Assembly (NCBI RefSeq): GCF_026627505.1
Contig: NZ_JAPNLK010000001.1
Span: 62,001-126,000 of the forward strand
Direction of reading: 5' to 3'
Source of the DNA: Streptomyces sp. H27-H5
Lineage (GTDB): Bacteria > Actinomycetota > Actinomycetes > Streptomycetales > Streptomycetaceae
Length of the DNA stretch: 64,000 bases
Shown: piece after piece, positions 40,794 to 49,599 of the stretch
Layout: every line of letters begins with the position of its first letter
Numbering within the stretch: the first letter of the stretch is position 1
Position numbers and translations under genes: made by a program
The notes under the pieces: generated by a model
The model's database searches: none
Seen by the model: only the letters and a program-made list of their open reading frames with translations
What the model was told of the DNA's origin: nothing

Positions 40794-42004
40794 GTCGTCA
40801 CCGCGGCCGGGTTTCGCGCACCGCGCTCCCGTACCGCCCAGGTCGTGGCGACGGCGCAGGCGAACGCGAACTCCGCGGCGACGAGCAGCCATCCGGCGCC
40901 GTACCGGCCGGTCTCCGCGAGCACGCCGAACAGCGGCGGGCCCACCGCGAACCCGGCGAAGAACCCGGCCGAGACGAGCGCCGAGTCCTGTCCGGCCCGC
41001 CCGGGGCCGACCCGCTGCATCACCAGCACCATGGACACGGCGTTGCCCGAGACGGCGAACACCCCGACGGCCACCACGGCCGGCCAGACCAGCGGCGGCG
41101 CCCACAGGGACGCGGCCAGCAGCCCGGCCGCCGCCACCGCGCCGGCCGCCAGCAGCCCGGGCAGCCACTCGGCCCGGCCGGGTCGGGCCGCCTTGGCCCA
41201 GCAGATGCGGCCGACGATGCCCGCGACCCCGAGGACGGCGACGAGGGCGGCGGCCGTCGTGGCGCCCAGGTCGAGCCGCCGGGCGCCGAACAGGGCGACG
41301 TACGTGTTCACGGAGGCGATCCCGGAGCCCAGGAAGACGGAGAAGACGGTGAGCCAGGCGATGGCGCCCCGGGGTACCGGGGAGAAGCGCGAAGGGGCGT
41401 TCCGTACGGGAGGGTCGGCGGGCAGCGCGCGCCAGGCCCACAGCGCCACGATCACGGCGCTCGCGGCGGCGGTCCACACCGCGGCCCGCCACCCGACCCC
41501 GCCGGCGAGCGCCGCCAGCGGCAGCCCCGCCGCGAAGGCCCCCGCCTGGACCCCGGATTGCTTCGTCCCGGTGACCGCTCCGCGCCGGGCCGGGGAGACG
41601 GCCGCCAGGATCGCCTTGTTGGTGGCCGGGTTGGCCAGTGCCTGGGGCAGTCCGCCCAGGGCCACGGCCGCGAGCAGGAACCCTGGTCCGGGCGCGGAGC
41701 CGATCAGCGTGAGCGCCCCGCCGGAGACGAGCAGCAGGAGGACGAGGGACCGGCGGGGCCCGATCCGGTCGACGAGCCGACCGCCGAACGGCGACAGCAC
41801 GGCCGCCGTTCCGAAACCGATGGTGGCGGTCAGGCCCAAGACGGCCGTCGGCACGTGCAGTTCGTCCACCAGCCTCGGTCCGAACGCGCCGAGCAGGAAC
41901 AACTGGAGCATGGAGAACGCCATGGCGCAGGTCAGGAGGACGGTCAACCGACGCTCGCCCCGGGGCGGTCCCGCCTCCCGCGCCGACTGCTCTCGATCCG
42001 CCAC
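40790..42004 (-). CDS. MFS transporter (sugar/organic acid or exporter type)
   Basis: 404 residues, twelve helices. GTG 42004 (ADREQSAREAGPPRGERR) gives a basic cytoplasmic N-terminus. Features: GGRLVDRIGPRRSLVLLL in loop 2-3 and a charged helix-4/5 region PATNKAILAAVSPARRGAVTGTKQSGVQAG. The latter resembles CynX/NarK-like or YcaD-like groups rather than drug pumps. Translationally coupled to the GH88-like enzyme, which suggests uptake of a uronic-acid-containing glycan. Direction and substrate are inference. Confidence 0.8.
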   Translation of the reverse strand: MADREQSAREAGPPRGERRLTVLLTCAMAFSMLQLFLLGAFGPRLVDELHVPTAVLGLTATIGFGTAAVLSPFGGRLVDRIGPRRSLVLLLLVSGGALTLIGSAPGPGFLLAAVALGGLPQALANPATNKAILAAVSPARRGAVTGTKQSGVQAGAFAAGLPLAALAGGVGWRAAVWTAAASAVIVALWAWRALPADPPVRNAPSRFSPVPRGAIAWLTVFSVFLGSGIASVNTYVALFGARRLDLGATTAAALVAVLGVAGIVGRICWAKAARPGRAEWLPGLLAAGAVAAAGLLAASLWAPPLVWPAVVAVGVFAVSGNAVSMVLVMQRVGPGRAGQDSALVSAGFFAGFAVGPPLFGVLAETGRYGAGWLLVAAEFAFACAVATTWAVRERGARNPAAVTT

Positions 42005-42211
42005 CCGTTGCCCCGTTCCTCGGTCGGTCGACCGGTCGGCCCTTCGGGCGGGCCCGTCGTTCGGCCCTCGGTCGGGACAGGAGTCGAAGGAGCCGACTCC
42101 GTGGTTCCGGAGCCCTGTTGTGGCGTGCGACACACCACTTTTTGTCAGGTCGGGGCAAGTTTGGGCGCCCCTCTGGGGATGCCGTGAAGGGAATGCGACG
42201 ATGAGCCCGCC

Positions 42212-42919
42212 ATGACACCGGGTCGATGTTGCCGAGCGTTGCGGGCTGCGATGTTCGCGGCCACCTGCGTGCTGCTCGCGGCCGTCGGACACGTCCTCAT
42301 GTCGGACAAGTCCGTCCCCTGGTGGGCCATGGCGGCCGGGTTCGCCGGCGTCGGGGCGAGCGCCTGGATCCTCGCCGGCCACGAACGGGGCCTGTTCTCC
42401 GTCACCTCGGCGGCGATCGTCGTCCAAGGCGCCCTGCACTACGGGTTCTCCCTGGTCCAGGCGCGAACCGGCACCGCCGGCGGCAACCTCACCCACCCGC
42501 CGGGGACGTTGGCCCACGGCGCCGTCATGGCCCACACCGGGCACCACATGGGAGGCGCGGCCACCCCGGGCTCCGTGACCGCGATGAACGGGGCGACGGG
42601 AACCCCCGCGCCCGGCGACACCGCCGGGATGGCCGCGATGGCCGACATGTCGTCGACCGGCATGCTCAGCGCCCACCTGCTCGCCGCACTGCTCTGCGGC
42701 CTCTGGCTCGCCTACGGCGAACAGGGCGCGTTCCGCGTCCTGCGCGCGGTGGTCGGCCGGATCCGACTCCCCCTCGGGCTCCTCTTCCGCCTTCCCCCGC
42801 CCGCGCACCGGCCCCGGGTCCGGACCCTTCGGGACCACCGGCCCCGACCGTTGCGCGGTCTGCTCCTCGTCCACGCCATCACCTCACGGGGCCCGCCTCA
42901 GGGGATCGCTGTCAACTGA
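42212..42919 (+). CDS. Met/His-rich integral membrane protein
   Basis: 235 residues, about five membrane helices. Between helices 3 and 4 is an extracytoplasmic loop rich in potential copper ligands (VMAHTGHHMGGAA, TAGMAAMADMSSTGM). Such loops are found in small actinomycete membrane proteins encoded near copper-handling genes, so a copper or other soft-metal link is likely but unproven. The C-terminal ~60 residues are Arg/Pro-rich. An ECF sigma factor gene follows after 144 bp on the same strand. An imperfect 19-bp dyad (GTGGCGTG.../CACACCAC) lies upstream at about 42120. Confidence 0.7.
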   Translation: MTPGRCCRALRAAMFAATCVLLAAVGHVLMSDKSVPWWAMAAGFAGVGASAWILAGHERGLFSVTSAAIVVQGALHYGFSLVQARTGTAGGNLTHPPGTLAHGAVMAHTGHHMGGAATPGSVTAMNGATGTPAPGDTAGMAAMADMSSTGMLSAHLLAALLCGLWLAYGEQGAFRVLRAVVGRIRLPLGLLFRLPPPAHRPRVRTLRDHRPRPLRGLLLVHAITSRGPPQGIAVN

Positions 42920-43063
42920 CAGCCGGCCCCCCGGACGGCGACGGCACTCGGCCGCGCGCACCGGGCATCGGTCCTGCCGTTCGGCGGGCCGTACCCCCTC
43001 ACCGGCGCCGCCGCACCCGATCGGCGCGGCGGCGATCCCGGATTCCCGGAAGGACATCAGGCG

Positions 43064-43663
43064 ATGACCCCTGCCCTGCTCCCCCGTCCGATCACCGCCG
43101 AGACGGCGCCCGCGCGACACACCGCCGGATCGGACGAGCCCACCACGCAGCTGGCGCTCGCCGCCCGTGACGGCGACCCCGACGCGGTGGACCGCTTCGT
43201 CCGCGCCCTGCAGCGCGACGTCTGGCGCTACGTCACCTACCTCAGCGCGGACCCGCAGGCCGCAGACGATCTCACCCAGGAGACGTTCCTGCGGGCCCTG
43301 GGCAGCCTGCACCGCTTCGAGGGGCGCTCCTCCGCCCGTACCTGGCTGTTGTCGATAGCGCGGCGCACGGTGGTCGACAGCCTCCGGCACAAGGCCGCCC
43401 GGCCCAGGCTCTCCGGCCGGGACGACTGGCAGACCGCCGCCGAGCAGACCCAGCCGTTGGGTCTGCCGGGGTTCGAGGACGGCATCGCGCTGGCGGAGCT
43501 CCTCGCCACGATCCCCGCCGAACGCCGTGACGTCTTCGTCCTCACCCAGGTGCTGGGGCTTCCCTACGCGGAGGCCGCCGTCGCCCTGGGGTGTCCGATC
43601 GGCACGGTCCGTTCCCGGGTGGCGCGGGCCCGTACATCGCTGATCGCGCTGCTGCGCGCGTGA
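43064..43663 (+). CDS. ECF-type RNA polymerase sigma factor
   Basis: 199 residues. Region 2: DAVDRFVRALQRDVWRYVTYLSADPQAADDLTQETFLRALGSLHRFEGRSSARTWLLSIARRTVVDSLRH. Region 4: LAELLATIPAERRDVFVLTQVLGLPYAEAAVALGCPIGTVRSRVARARTSL. GGAAGGA lies 9 bases before the ATG. No anti-sigma gene is adjacent; the preceding membrane protein could in principle take that part but has no recognisable anti-sigma domain. Confidence 0.92.
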   Translation: MTPALLPRPITAETAPARHTAGSDEPTTQLALAARDGDPDAVDRFVRALQRDVWRYVTYLSADPQAADDLTQETFLRALGSLHRFEGRSSARTWLLSIARRTVVDSLRHKAARPRLSGRDDWQTAAEQTQPLGLPGFEDGIALAELLATIPAERRDVFVLTQVLGLPYAEAAVALGCPIGTVRSRVARARTSLIALLRA

Positions 43664-43936
43664 TCGGCGCGGGCCGGTGACCACCCGGTCGCCGGCCCGG
43701 GGCGTGCACCGGTACACGGCGCGGGGCGGGCAGGGAACGCGCGCCCGTACCTGCGGGTCGTCCGCACCGCCGAACCACCCCTTCTCCAGGGGATCGAGAG
43801 GGCGTGACGGTGCGTCGGGCCTGTGGGACGCGCGCCAGGCCCGGCTCGGGCATGGGGGCTCACACCATGTCGGGGGCCCGGACTGTGTGGTGCCGCGCCA
43901 TGGGCGGGCGGCGGGCGCCGTCCCTAGTGTTCCCGC

Positions 43937-44734
43937 ATGACGAGCAGACTCCCCCTCCCCCATCCCCCACCGGCCCCGGACCCGGCCGGCGCGGATCAGC
44001 GGGGGCGGGTCGCGCTGGTGACCGGCGCCGGCAGCGGTATCGGCCGGGCCTGCGCCCTCGCCCTCGCCGAGGCCGGCGCGACCGTGCACGTCGTCGACAT
44101 CGCGCGGGAGCCGGCCCGCGAGGTCGCGGCGGCGATCGGCGGCCGGGCCCATGTCGTCGACCTGGCGGACCCGGCGGCCATCTCCGCCCTGCCCACGCGC
44201 GTCGACATTCTCGTCAACAGCGCGGGCCTCCAGCACGTCGCCCCGATCACCGAGTTCCCCCCGGAGCGCTTCGCCCTGATCCAGCAGGTGATGGTCACGG
44301 CGCCCTTCCTGCTCCTGCGTCACCTGCTGCCGCACATGTACGCGGGCGGTTGGGGCCGGGTGGTCAACATCTCCAGCGTGCACGGGCTGCGGGCCAGCGC
44401 GTACAAGTCCGCCTACGTCGCGGCCAAACACGCCCTGGAGGGGTTGAGCAAGGTCACCGCGATCGAGGCCGCCGCCCACGGGGTGACCAGCAACTGCGTC
44501 AGCCCCGGCTACGTCCGTACTCCCCTCGTGGAGGGCCAGGTCCAGGACCAGGCGGCGGCGCACGGGGTGAGCCCCGAGGACGTCCTGTCCGACGTGCTGC
44601 TCGCCCGTTCGCCGATCAAGCGGCTCATCGAGCCGGAGGAGGTGGCGGCGGCGGTCCTCTGGCTCTGCGGCCCCCACACCGGTTACGTCACCGGCACCTC
44701 GATCTCCCTGGACGGCGGTTGGGGCGCGAACTGA
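43937..44734 (+). CDS. SDR oxidoreductase, 3-hydroxybutyrate dehydrogenase-like
   Basis: 265 residues. Rossmann TGAGSGIGRACALALA, NSAGLQHVAPITEF, catalytic Ser/Tyr/Lys in VVNISSVHGLRASAYKSAYVAAKHALEGL and C-terminal GPHTGYVTGTSISLDGGW. The stretches NSAGLQHVAPITEFPPERF and VHGLRASAYKSAYVAAKHALEGLSKV are typical of D-3-hydroxybutyrate dehydrogenase (NAD). Followed by a hairpin at 44804. Confidence 0.85.
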   Translation: MTSRLPLPHPPPAPDPAGADQRGRVALVTGAGSGIGRACALALAEAGATVHVVDIAREPAREVAAAIGGRAHVVDLADPAAISALPTRVDILVNSAGLQHVAPITEFPPERFALIQQVMVTAPFLLLRHLLPHMYAGGWGRVVNISSVHGLRASAYKSAYVAAKHALEGLSKVTAIEAAAHGVTSNCVSPGYVRTPLVEGQVQDQAAAHGVSPEDVLSDVLLARSPIKRLIEPEEVAAAVLWLCGPHTGYVTGTSISLDGGWGAN

Positions 44735-44803
44735 GCGCGGCGATCGTGGCCGGCGGCTCCGCCCGGGTCGTGTCGAGACCCCGCGCGTGGGCCCGACACG
44801 CCA

Positions 44804-44839
44804 AACGGACCCTCGGATCTCGGGGTCCGGGGGTCCGTT
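44804..44839 (+). terminator. Hairpin after the SDR gene
   Basis: 9-bp perfect stem AACGGACCC / GGGTCCGTT with an 18-base GC-rich loop that can add an inner stem; 70 bases downstream of the stop. Confidence 0.6.
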
Positions 44840-44977
44840 CTCGCGCCATCATGTGTCATGGCTCCTCGCCCGGTCGGGACTCCCGCCGGACCGGCTGCGA
44901 TTCTCACCCCTTCGGCCACCCCACGGCGGGCCGGCCGCGCCCGGCGGACCGCCCCGAACAGGACTGGACGCTTCCGC

Positions 44978-45364
44978 ATGGTGCACGTACTCGGCAGCAG
45001 GATCCTCCTGACACCCACGGATCCCGAACGGTCCCGCGCCTTCTACGGCGAGGCCCTGGGGCTCGCCGTCCACCGCGAGTTCGGCACCGGACCCGAGCGG
45101 GGGACGGTCTACTTCCTGGGCGGCGGCTTCCTGGAGCTCTCGGGTCGCGCCGACACCCCGCCGGCGCCCGGGCTGCGCCTGTGGCTCCAGGTCGCGGACA
45201 CGCAGGAGGCCCACGAGGAGCTGCTCGGGCGGGGCGTCGAGGTGCTGCGTCCGCCGCTGCGCGAGCCGTGGGGCCTGATCGAGATGTGGATCGCGGATCC
45301 GGACGGCGTGCGGATCGCCGTGGTGGAGGTACCCGCCGACCATCCGCTGCGGTTCCGCCCCTGA
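44978..45364 (+). CDS. VOC (glyoxalase/dioxygenase-fold) protein
   Basis: 128 residues, one complete VOC module of two beta-alpha-beta-beta-beta units: ILLTPTDPERSRAFYGEALGLAVHREF, then LWLQVADTQEAHEELLGRGVEVLRPPLREPWGLIEMWIADPDGVRIAVVEV. ATG 44978 chosen; an in-frame ATG at 44858 would add 40 unrelated basic residues. Stand-alone VOC proteins may bind metals or drugs; which is unknown here. Confidence 0.82.
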   Translation: MVHVLGSRILLTPTDPERSRAFYGEALGLAVHREFGTGPERGTVYFLGGGFLELSGRADTPPAPGLRLWLQVADTQEAHEELLGRGVEVLRPPLREPWGLIEMWIADPDGVRIAVVEVPADHPLRFRP

Positions 45365-45395
45365 GGCTCCCCGCCCGAGTACGCCGCCGGCGCCG

Positions 45396-46040
45396 TCAGC
45401 TCTGCGCCGGCACACCGCCCGGGGGCGACGGCGACGGCGCCCCCTCGCCCCTGTCGTCGAAGTTCCGCCCGGCGGTGTCCCCGGCGTCGGCCCGAAGGCG
45501 CCGCGTGGCCCGGGGGCCGCTCGCGCGCGCGTGCCGGATCGCGGGGACCAGGCGCAGCTCGGTCGCCAGGGTGAACAGGTCCCCGGCCTGGCCCCGCAGC
45601 CCGAGGATCACCAGGTCGCCGCCGTGCCGCTCGGCACGGGCGTGCAGCCGGACGAGGAACCGCAGGCCCGCGAGGTCCATGAACGTGACCCCGGCCAGGT
45701 CCAGGACAACCGCCACCGGGGCCGGCAGGGCGCCCGTGATCCGGTCGAGGCCTTCCACGGCCCCGAGGTCGATCTCACCGCAGGCCGTGATGACCACGGT
45801 GGCGCCGGCGAGGACGGCGGTGACCTCGAAGGCGTAGCCCTTGGCGGCCGCCCGCGCGGCGGCCGGCGAACCGGTGTCGCGCGGGGTCTGCCCGGTGTCG
45901 CGCGGGACCTGACGGCCGTCCCGGAACCATTGTGCGACGAGCATGTCGTAGATCGGCGTGTCCCCCGACGGCCCTCCGGTCTGCCGGAGCGGCGCGGGCG
46001 ACCGGACGGACGTGGTTGCCGCGGGGCGCGTGGGCGTCAT
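45396..46040 (-). CDS. STAS-domain protein (anti-sigma-factor-antagonist-like) with altered phosphorylation site
   Basis: 214 residues with a ~65-residue N-terminal extension, a STAS domain (about 70-165) and a disordered C-terminal tail (RADAGDTAGRNFDDRGEGAPSPSPPGG). The STAS fold is clear: FEVTAVLAGATVVITACGEIDLGAVEGL, APVAVVLDLAGVTFMDLAGLRFLVRLHARAERHGGDLVILGL. The loop that normally reads D-S-(S/T)-G-L and is phosphorylated on Ser by anti-sigma kinases is D-L-A-G-L here, so the switch residue is gone. Either a constitutively active antagonist or a scaffold. Monocistronic. Confidence 0.85.
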   Translation of the reverse strand: MTPTRPAATTSVRSPAPLRQTGGPSGDTPIYDMLVAQWFRDGRQVPRDTGQTPRDTGSPAAARAAAKGYAFEVTAVLAGATVVITACGEIDLGAVEGLDRITGALPAPVAVVLDLAGVTFMDLAGLRFLVRLHARAERHGGDLVILGLRGQAGDLFTLATELRLVPAIRHARASGPRATRRLRADAGDTAGRNFDDRGEGAPSPSPPGGVPAQS

Positions 46041-46381
46041 ACCGGGGTGAACGATCCTTCCCGAGGGGAGGTCGCGCCGCGTTATCAGGCTGTGTCCCGG
46101 CGCGCGTCACCCTCGGCCGCCCCGGTCACCGGATCGTGGGCGTGGTGAGCGCCCCCGCGCGGGGCCGCGGGCGGCGCACGGAGCCCGCTGGGGACGCTTC
46201 CCAGCCTCCGCGCCCTCACGGGGCGGCGCAGCGTCCACCTGGCGCTGCGGGCGGCGCAGGGCGGGTCACGGCCGACCCCGACCCGGCTCACCCGTTCGGC
46301 CCCTGAGCCGGCCGGGAGGATCACCCGCGGGGCGACCCGTACGGCGGCCGGGCCTGCGAGAGGCTCGGCCGCGGGCGGGGA
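46041..46381. other. Region without a supportable gene
   Basis: About 340 bp between the STAS gene start and the end of the 97-residue gene. Open frames are short and compositionally random; I see no RNA structure or repeat. It should contain the STAS gene promoter. Confidence 0.45.
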
Positions 46382-46675
46382 TCACGCGACGCGTCTGGCC
46401 CAGTGGAGAGGAACCTCGGCTCCTCCACCTGCGCGTACCGTCTCGACCACAGCCTGATGGAGGTCCCGGCTCTCTCCTTCCGAGATGCACTCCACCGGGC
46501 TGCCGGACAGGGTGAACCAGTCCGACGAACCGCTGTACTGAACCGCCACCTGTGCCAGTGCACCCGTCCAGGTCGTGTGCACGGTCAGGTTCCCGGAGAT
46601 GACGCCCACCTCGGTGGTGCGGACACCGCCGGCCTCCGGGTAGATCCCCGTGGTCGTCCATGAAGCCCAGGCCAT
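46382..46675 (-). CDS. Hypothetical protein, 97 aa
   Basis: Start ATG 46675 behind an exceptionally good AGGAAGGAGG. Sequence MAWASWTTTGIYPEAGGVRTTEVGVISGNLTVHTTWTGALAQVAVQYSGSSDWFTLSGSPVECISEGESRDLHQAVVETVRAGGG is beta-rich with one Cys and no signal peptide or membrane helix. No family recognised. The strong ribosome binding site and sensible amino-acid use argue it is real. Confidence 0.62.
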   Translation of the reverse strand: MAWASWTTTGIYPEAGGVRTTEVGVISGNLTVHTTWTGALAQVAVQYSGSSDWFTLSGSPVECISEGESRDLHQAVVETVRAGGGAEVPLHWARRVA

Positions 46676-46895
46676 TCGGCATCCACCTCCTTCCTGCAGC
46701 GATCGGCGAGACGCAGGAGACGTGACACGGGGCCCGCGCCGGCCGGCAGTAGTCGCCACCCGCGCCCCCGCTCAAACCTCCTCCACCTCATTTCCCTCCT
46801 CTTGGTCTACCCCCATTGGCCCCATCGCTCACAGGGGGCTCTCATGGAAACCACGCCGGTCCCGCTGCCCGCGTCGAGCACGGAAGGGTACGCCC

Positions 46896-47129
46896 ATGTA
46901 CGAAATGCGCGCCGAGTCCACCTCCGACCGCCACCAACTGTTGTGGCACGTGATCGCGAAGGAAGCGACCCTCAACACCCTGTGCGGCTTCCAGCTCGGC
47001 CCTGACCAGGCCGCGAAGTCGATGACCGAGTCCGGATCGGAGCGCTACTGCGCTCCCTGCATGGACGCCTTCGGCAAGGCCGTGCACACCTCCACGAAGC
47101 CCCTGTCCCCCACGAGCGCGGGCGACTGA
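46896..47129 (+). CDS. Small cysteine-containing protein, possible zinc knuckle (77 aa)
   Basis: ATG 46896 with GGAAGGG upstream. MYEMRAESTSDRHQLLWHVIAKEATLNTLCGFQLGPDQ ... SGSERYCAPCMDAFGKAV: a lone Cys in TLCGF and a Cys pair in YCAPC, with His12 and His18 available. Streptomyces genomes encode many short proteins of the form LCG...YCxxC, probably zinc-binding; function unknown. Divergent from the 97-residue gene with 220 bp between starts. Confidence 0.68.
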   Translation: MYEMRAESTSDRHQLLWHVIAKEATLNTLCGFQLGPDQAAKSMTESGSERYCAPCMDAFGKAVHTSTKPLSPTSAGD

Positions 47130-47139
47130 GCCCGGTCGG

Positions 47140-47176
47140 ACCGCGCGCACCGGGGGCCGACTCCGGTGCACGCGGT
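47140..47176. terminator. Bidirectional hairpin
   Basis: 14-bp stem with one mismatch (47140-47153 with 47163-47176). It lies between convergent stops; the right arm ends on the first base of the minus-strand stop codon. Confidence 0.6.
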
Positions 47177-48366
47177 CAGTCGGCGTCGGGGCACTGGCCC
47201 TGTTCGAAGTACGCCATCAGCCCGGGGTCGAGCGGGGGGACCCGTCGCGGGGTGCCCCCGTCCCGCAGTGAGGTGGTCGCGAGGCAGCCCGCGGCGACCG
47301 CCATGCGGGCCGCGACGGGCGAGGTGTCGGTGGCTCCCCCGTGGCGGACGAAGCGCAGGAACTCGTCGATCAGGAGCGGATCGGCGCCACCGTGTCCGCC
47401 GCCCGAGGCGGCGGGGATGGCGTGGGAGGCGTCCGGAGCGGCCCGGTAGCCGGACCGCCGACCGTTCCAGACCCGTACCTCGCCACCCGGGCCGTCACCG
47501 AAGTTCTCCAGTCGGCCGGCGTCCCCGATGACCGTGTAGTTGCGCCAGTAGTCGGGCGTGAAGTGGCACTGCTGGTAGGCGGCCAGGACCCCGTTGGCGA
47601 GCCTCAGGTTCAGCAGCGAGACGTCCTCCACGTCGATGACCGGATTGAGGCCCCGCTGGGTGTGCGGCGGCCAGTGCCCGTCCTCGGTGTACCAGTCCTC
47701 GTGCTTGGGTTCGCCGTGGGCGCGGCGGTGCGGGTTCTCCCCGTAGACCATCAGGTCGCCCATCGCCTGCACGTCACGGGTGTAGGAGCCGGCGAGCCAG
47801 TGCAGGACGTCGATGTCGTGCGCGGCCTTCTGGAGCAACAGGCCGGTGGTGTAACGGCGTTCGGCGTGCCAGTCCTTGAAGTACCAGTCGCCGCCGAAGC
47901 CCACGAAGTGGCGGACCCAGATCGTCCTGACGCGGCCGACGGCGCCGCGCTCGATGAGTTCCCGCATCAGCCGCACCACGGGCATGTGCCGCATGTTGTG
48001 TCCGACGTACAGGCGCGTGCCGGTCTCCCGGGCGGTGCGCAGGATCGTGTCGCAGGCGGCCACGGAGATGTCGAGGGGCTTCTCGACGAACACCGGTGTG
48101 CGGGCCCTGAGGGTCCGACAGGCCAGGTCGGCGTGCGTGTGGTCGGGGGTGAGGACGAGGACGGCGTCGATGCCGGGGTCCTCGATCACCTCGACGTGGT
48201 CGGCGGTGACGCGCGCGTCCGGGAAGGCGGCCGCCGCCGCGGCGCGGGCGCGTGGATCGGGGTCCGCGACGGCCGTGACCGCCGCTCCCCGGCCGGGGCG
48301 GTGGGCGGTGCGCGCGAGGCTTCCGCGCAGGCCGTATCCGAGGACACCGATACGGATGTCGGTCAA
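47176..48366 (-). CDS. Gfo/Idh/MocA-family oxidoreductase
   Basis: 396 residues starting at TTG 48366 behind GAAGGAAG. Rossmann start IRIGVLGYGLRG, VADPDPRARAAAAAAFPDA, LVLTPDHTHADLACRTLRARTPVFVEKPLDIS (EKP with the conserved Lys), and GLLLQKAAHDIDVLHWLAGSY, where the K-x-x-x-D-x-D-x-x-x-W pattern carries the His-Asp catalytic region. NAD(P)-dependent sugar or inositol oxidoreductase by family; substrate unknown. No sugar transporter is adjacent. Confidence 0.87.
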   Translation of the reverse strand: MTDIRIGVLGYGLRGSLARTAHRPGRGAAVTAVADPDPRARAAAAAAFPDARVTADHVEVIEDPGIDAVLVLTPDHTHADLACRTLRARTPVFVEKPLDISVAACDTILRTARETGTRLYVGHNMRHMPVVRLMRELIERGAVGRVRTIWVRHFVGFGGDWYFKDWHAERRYTTGLLLQKAAHDIDVLHWLAGSYTRDVQAMGDLMVYGENPHRRAHGEPKHEDWYTEDGHWPPHTQRGLNPVIDVEDVSLLNLRLANGVLAAYQQCHFTPDYWRNYTVIGDAGRLENFGDGPGGEVRVWNGRRSGYRAAPDASHAIPAASGGGHGGADPLLIDEFLRFVRHGGATDTSPVAARMAVAAGCLATTSLRDGGTPRRVPPLDPGLMAYFEQGQCPDAD

Positions 48367-48567
48367 GGTCGACTTCCTTCGCGTCGAACGTGGTCACCGG
48401 CGAGGGCGCCGGCAGGCCTCGTGACGCTTCCCCTCCCCGGGGCACCGCAATCGGGCGCCGTCGCGGCGGGCCCTCACCCCGGGGCGCGCACTCCGGCGCC
48501 CCCACCGGGCGTGCTCAGCGGGCGTGCTCACCCTGCGCGCCTCGACTCGGCGCGTTCGCAGGCGCGT

Positions 48568-49431
48568 TCATTCGGGCAAGGGAGCGCGCCAACCCCAGGC
48601 GGTGATCATGCCGGCCGACAGATCGGCACAGTCGGGCGAGTCGAGGTACGCGATCGCCGCGTCGACGGTCGCGTCGTCCACCTGTCCCGTCGCCACGATC
48701 GCCGCTCTCGCCCGGTGCCACGTGTCCGCCCAGAAGCGGCTGATGGGGCTTGCGGGGAGCAGGGGAGGCACCCGGACCTCGGCGCCCACGCGGACGAGTC
48801 CGGCGGCGCGCAGCAGGTGCGGATGGTCCGTGATCCGGGAGACGTCGGTGCCGATGGTGTCCCGAAGTCCCTGCCACATGGCCCGCATGACCCGGGTGTA
48901 CGGCGTCGCGTCCGCGCCGGCGTCGTGGTTCGGGTCTACGGCGTGGTTCGGGTCGACGGCGTCGCTGATGACCAACACCCCTCCCGGGACCAGGAGTCGG
49001 GAGAACGAGGAGATCAGGCGTGGGCGGTCGGGCAGGTGCATGAGGACGAACCGGGCGTGGACCAGGTGGAATCGGCGGCCGGGGTCGAAGTCCGGGGCGG
49101 TGATGTCCGCTTCCATGACGTCGAGTCCGGGGACGGGGTGGGCGGTCAGGAAGCGCACGTCACGGTCGACGGCGAGGACGGAGTCGACGTGCTCCTCCCG
49201 CAGCAGTCGCCGGCTGACCGTTCCCGTTCCGGCGCCCAGGTCCAGGCAGTGCCGTCCCGGCCCGATTCCGAGGTCGCGCAGGCGGGCCATCGTGACGTCG
49301 TCGTAGGCGAGCGCGCCGAGGTCGATGCGGTCGCCCTCGCCGACCAGGTCGGGCGGGAAGACGTCCTCGCCGTACCGGCCCGCGGCGCGGGGCCCTGGTG
49401 TCGGCCCGTCGGAGCCGGCGTGTGCGCACAT
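48568..49431 (-). CDS. SAM-dependent class I methyltransferase
   Basis: 287 residues. SAM motif I LDLGAGTGTVSRRLL, post-I acidic residue in VLAVDRD, motif II-like FHLVHARFVLMHLPDR and VPGGVLVISDAVDP. A duplicated DPNH(A)VDPNHD stretch comes from a 15-bp direct repeat near 48925-48960. The C-terminal half (RVPPLLPASPISRFWADTW) is a substrate cap. Encoded downstream of the P450 system on the same strand with a 168-bp gap; possible tailoring enzyme, otherwise housekeeping. Confidence 0.83.
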   Translation of the reverse strand: MCAHAGSDGPTPGPRAAGRYGEDVFPPDLVGEGDRIDLGALAYDDVTMARLRDLGIGPGRHCLDLGAGTGTVSRRLLREEHVDSVLAVDRDVRFLTAHPVPGLDVMEADITAPDFDPGRRFHLVHARFVLMHLPDRPRLISSFSRLLVPGGVLVISDAVDPNHAVDPNHDAGADATPYTRVMRAMWQGLRDTIGTDVSRITDHPHLLRAAGLVRVGAEVRVPPLLPASPISRFWADTWHRARAAIVATGQVDDATVDAAIAYLDSPDCADLSAGMITAWGWRAPLPE

Positions 49432-49599
49432 CTCACGTCACATCCTTCACAGGGGGGGTCGGCGTGGGTCCGGCGGGAGCCACCGGTGGTCCCGACGGCT
49501 CTCCTCGGTTCGGGCTCCCGCTCCCGCGCTCGCCCGGGCATGCCGAGAGCGCCGGTGACCTGGGCGGACCGGCGCGGTCGACGGACGGGTGGGGCGCCG

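Noticed and set aside
44858..45364. Longer VOC protein starting at 44858
   Set aside because: The extra 40 residues are basic and unlike the family, and begin right after a terminator hairpin; the ATG at 44978 fits the domain start.
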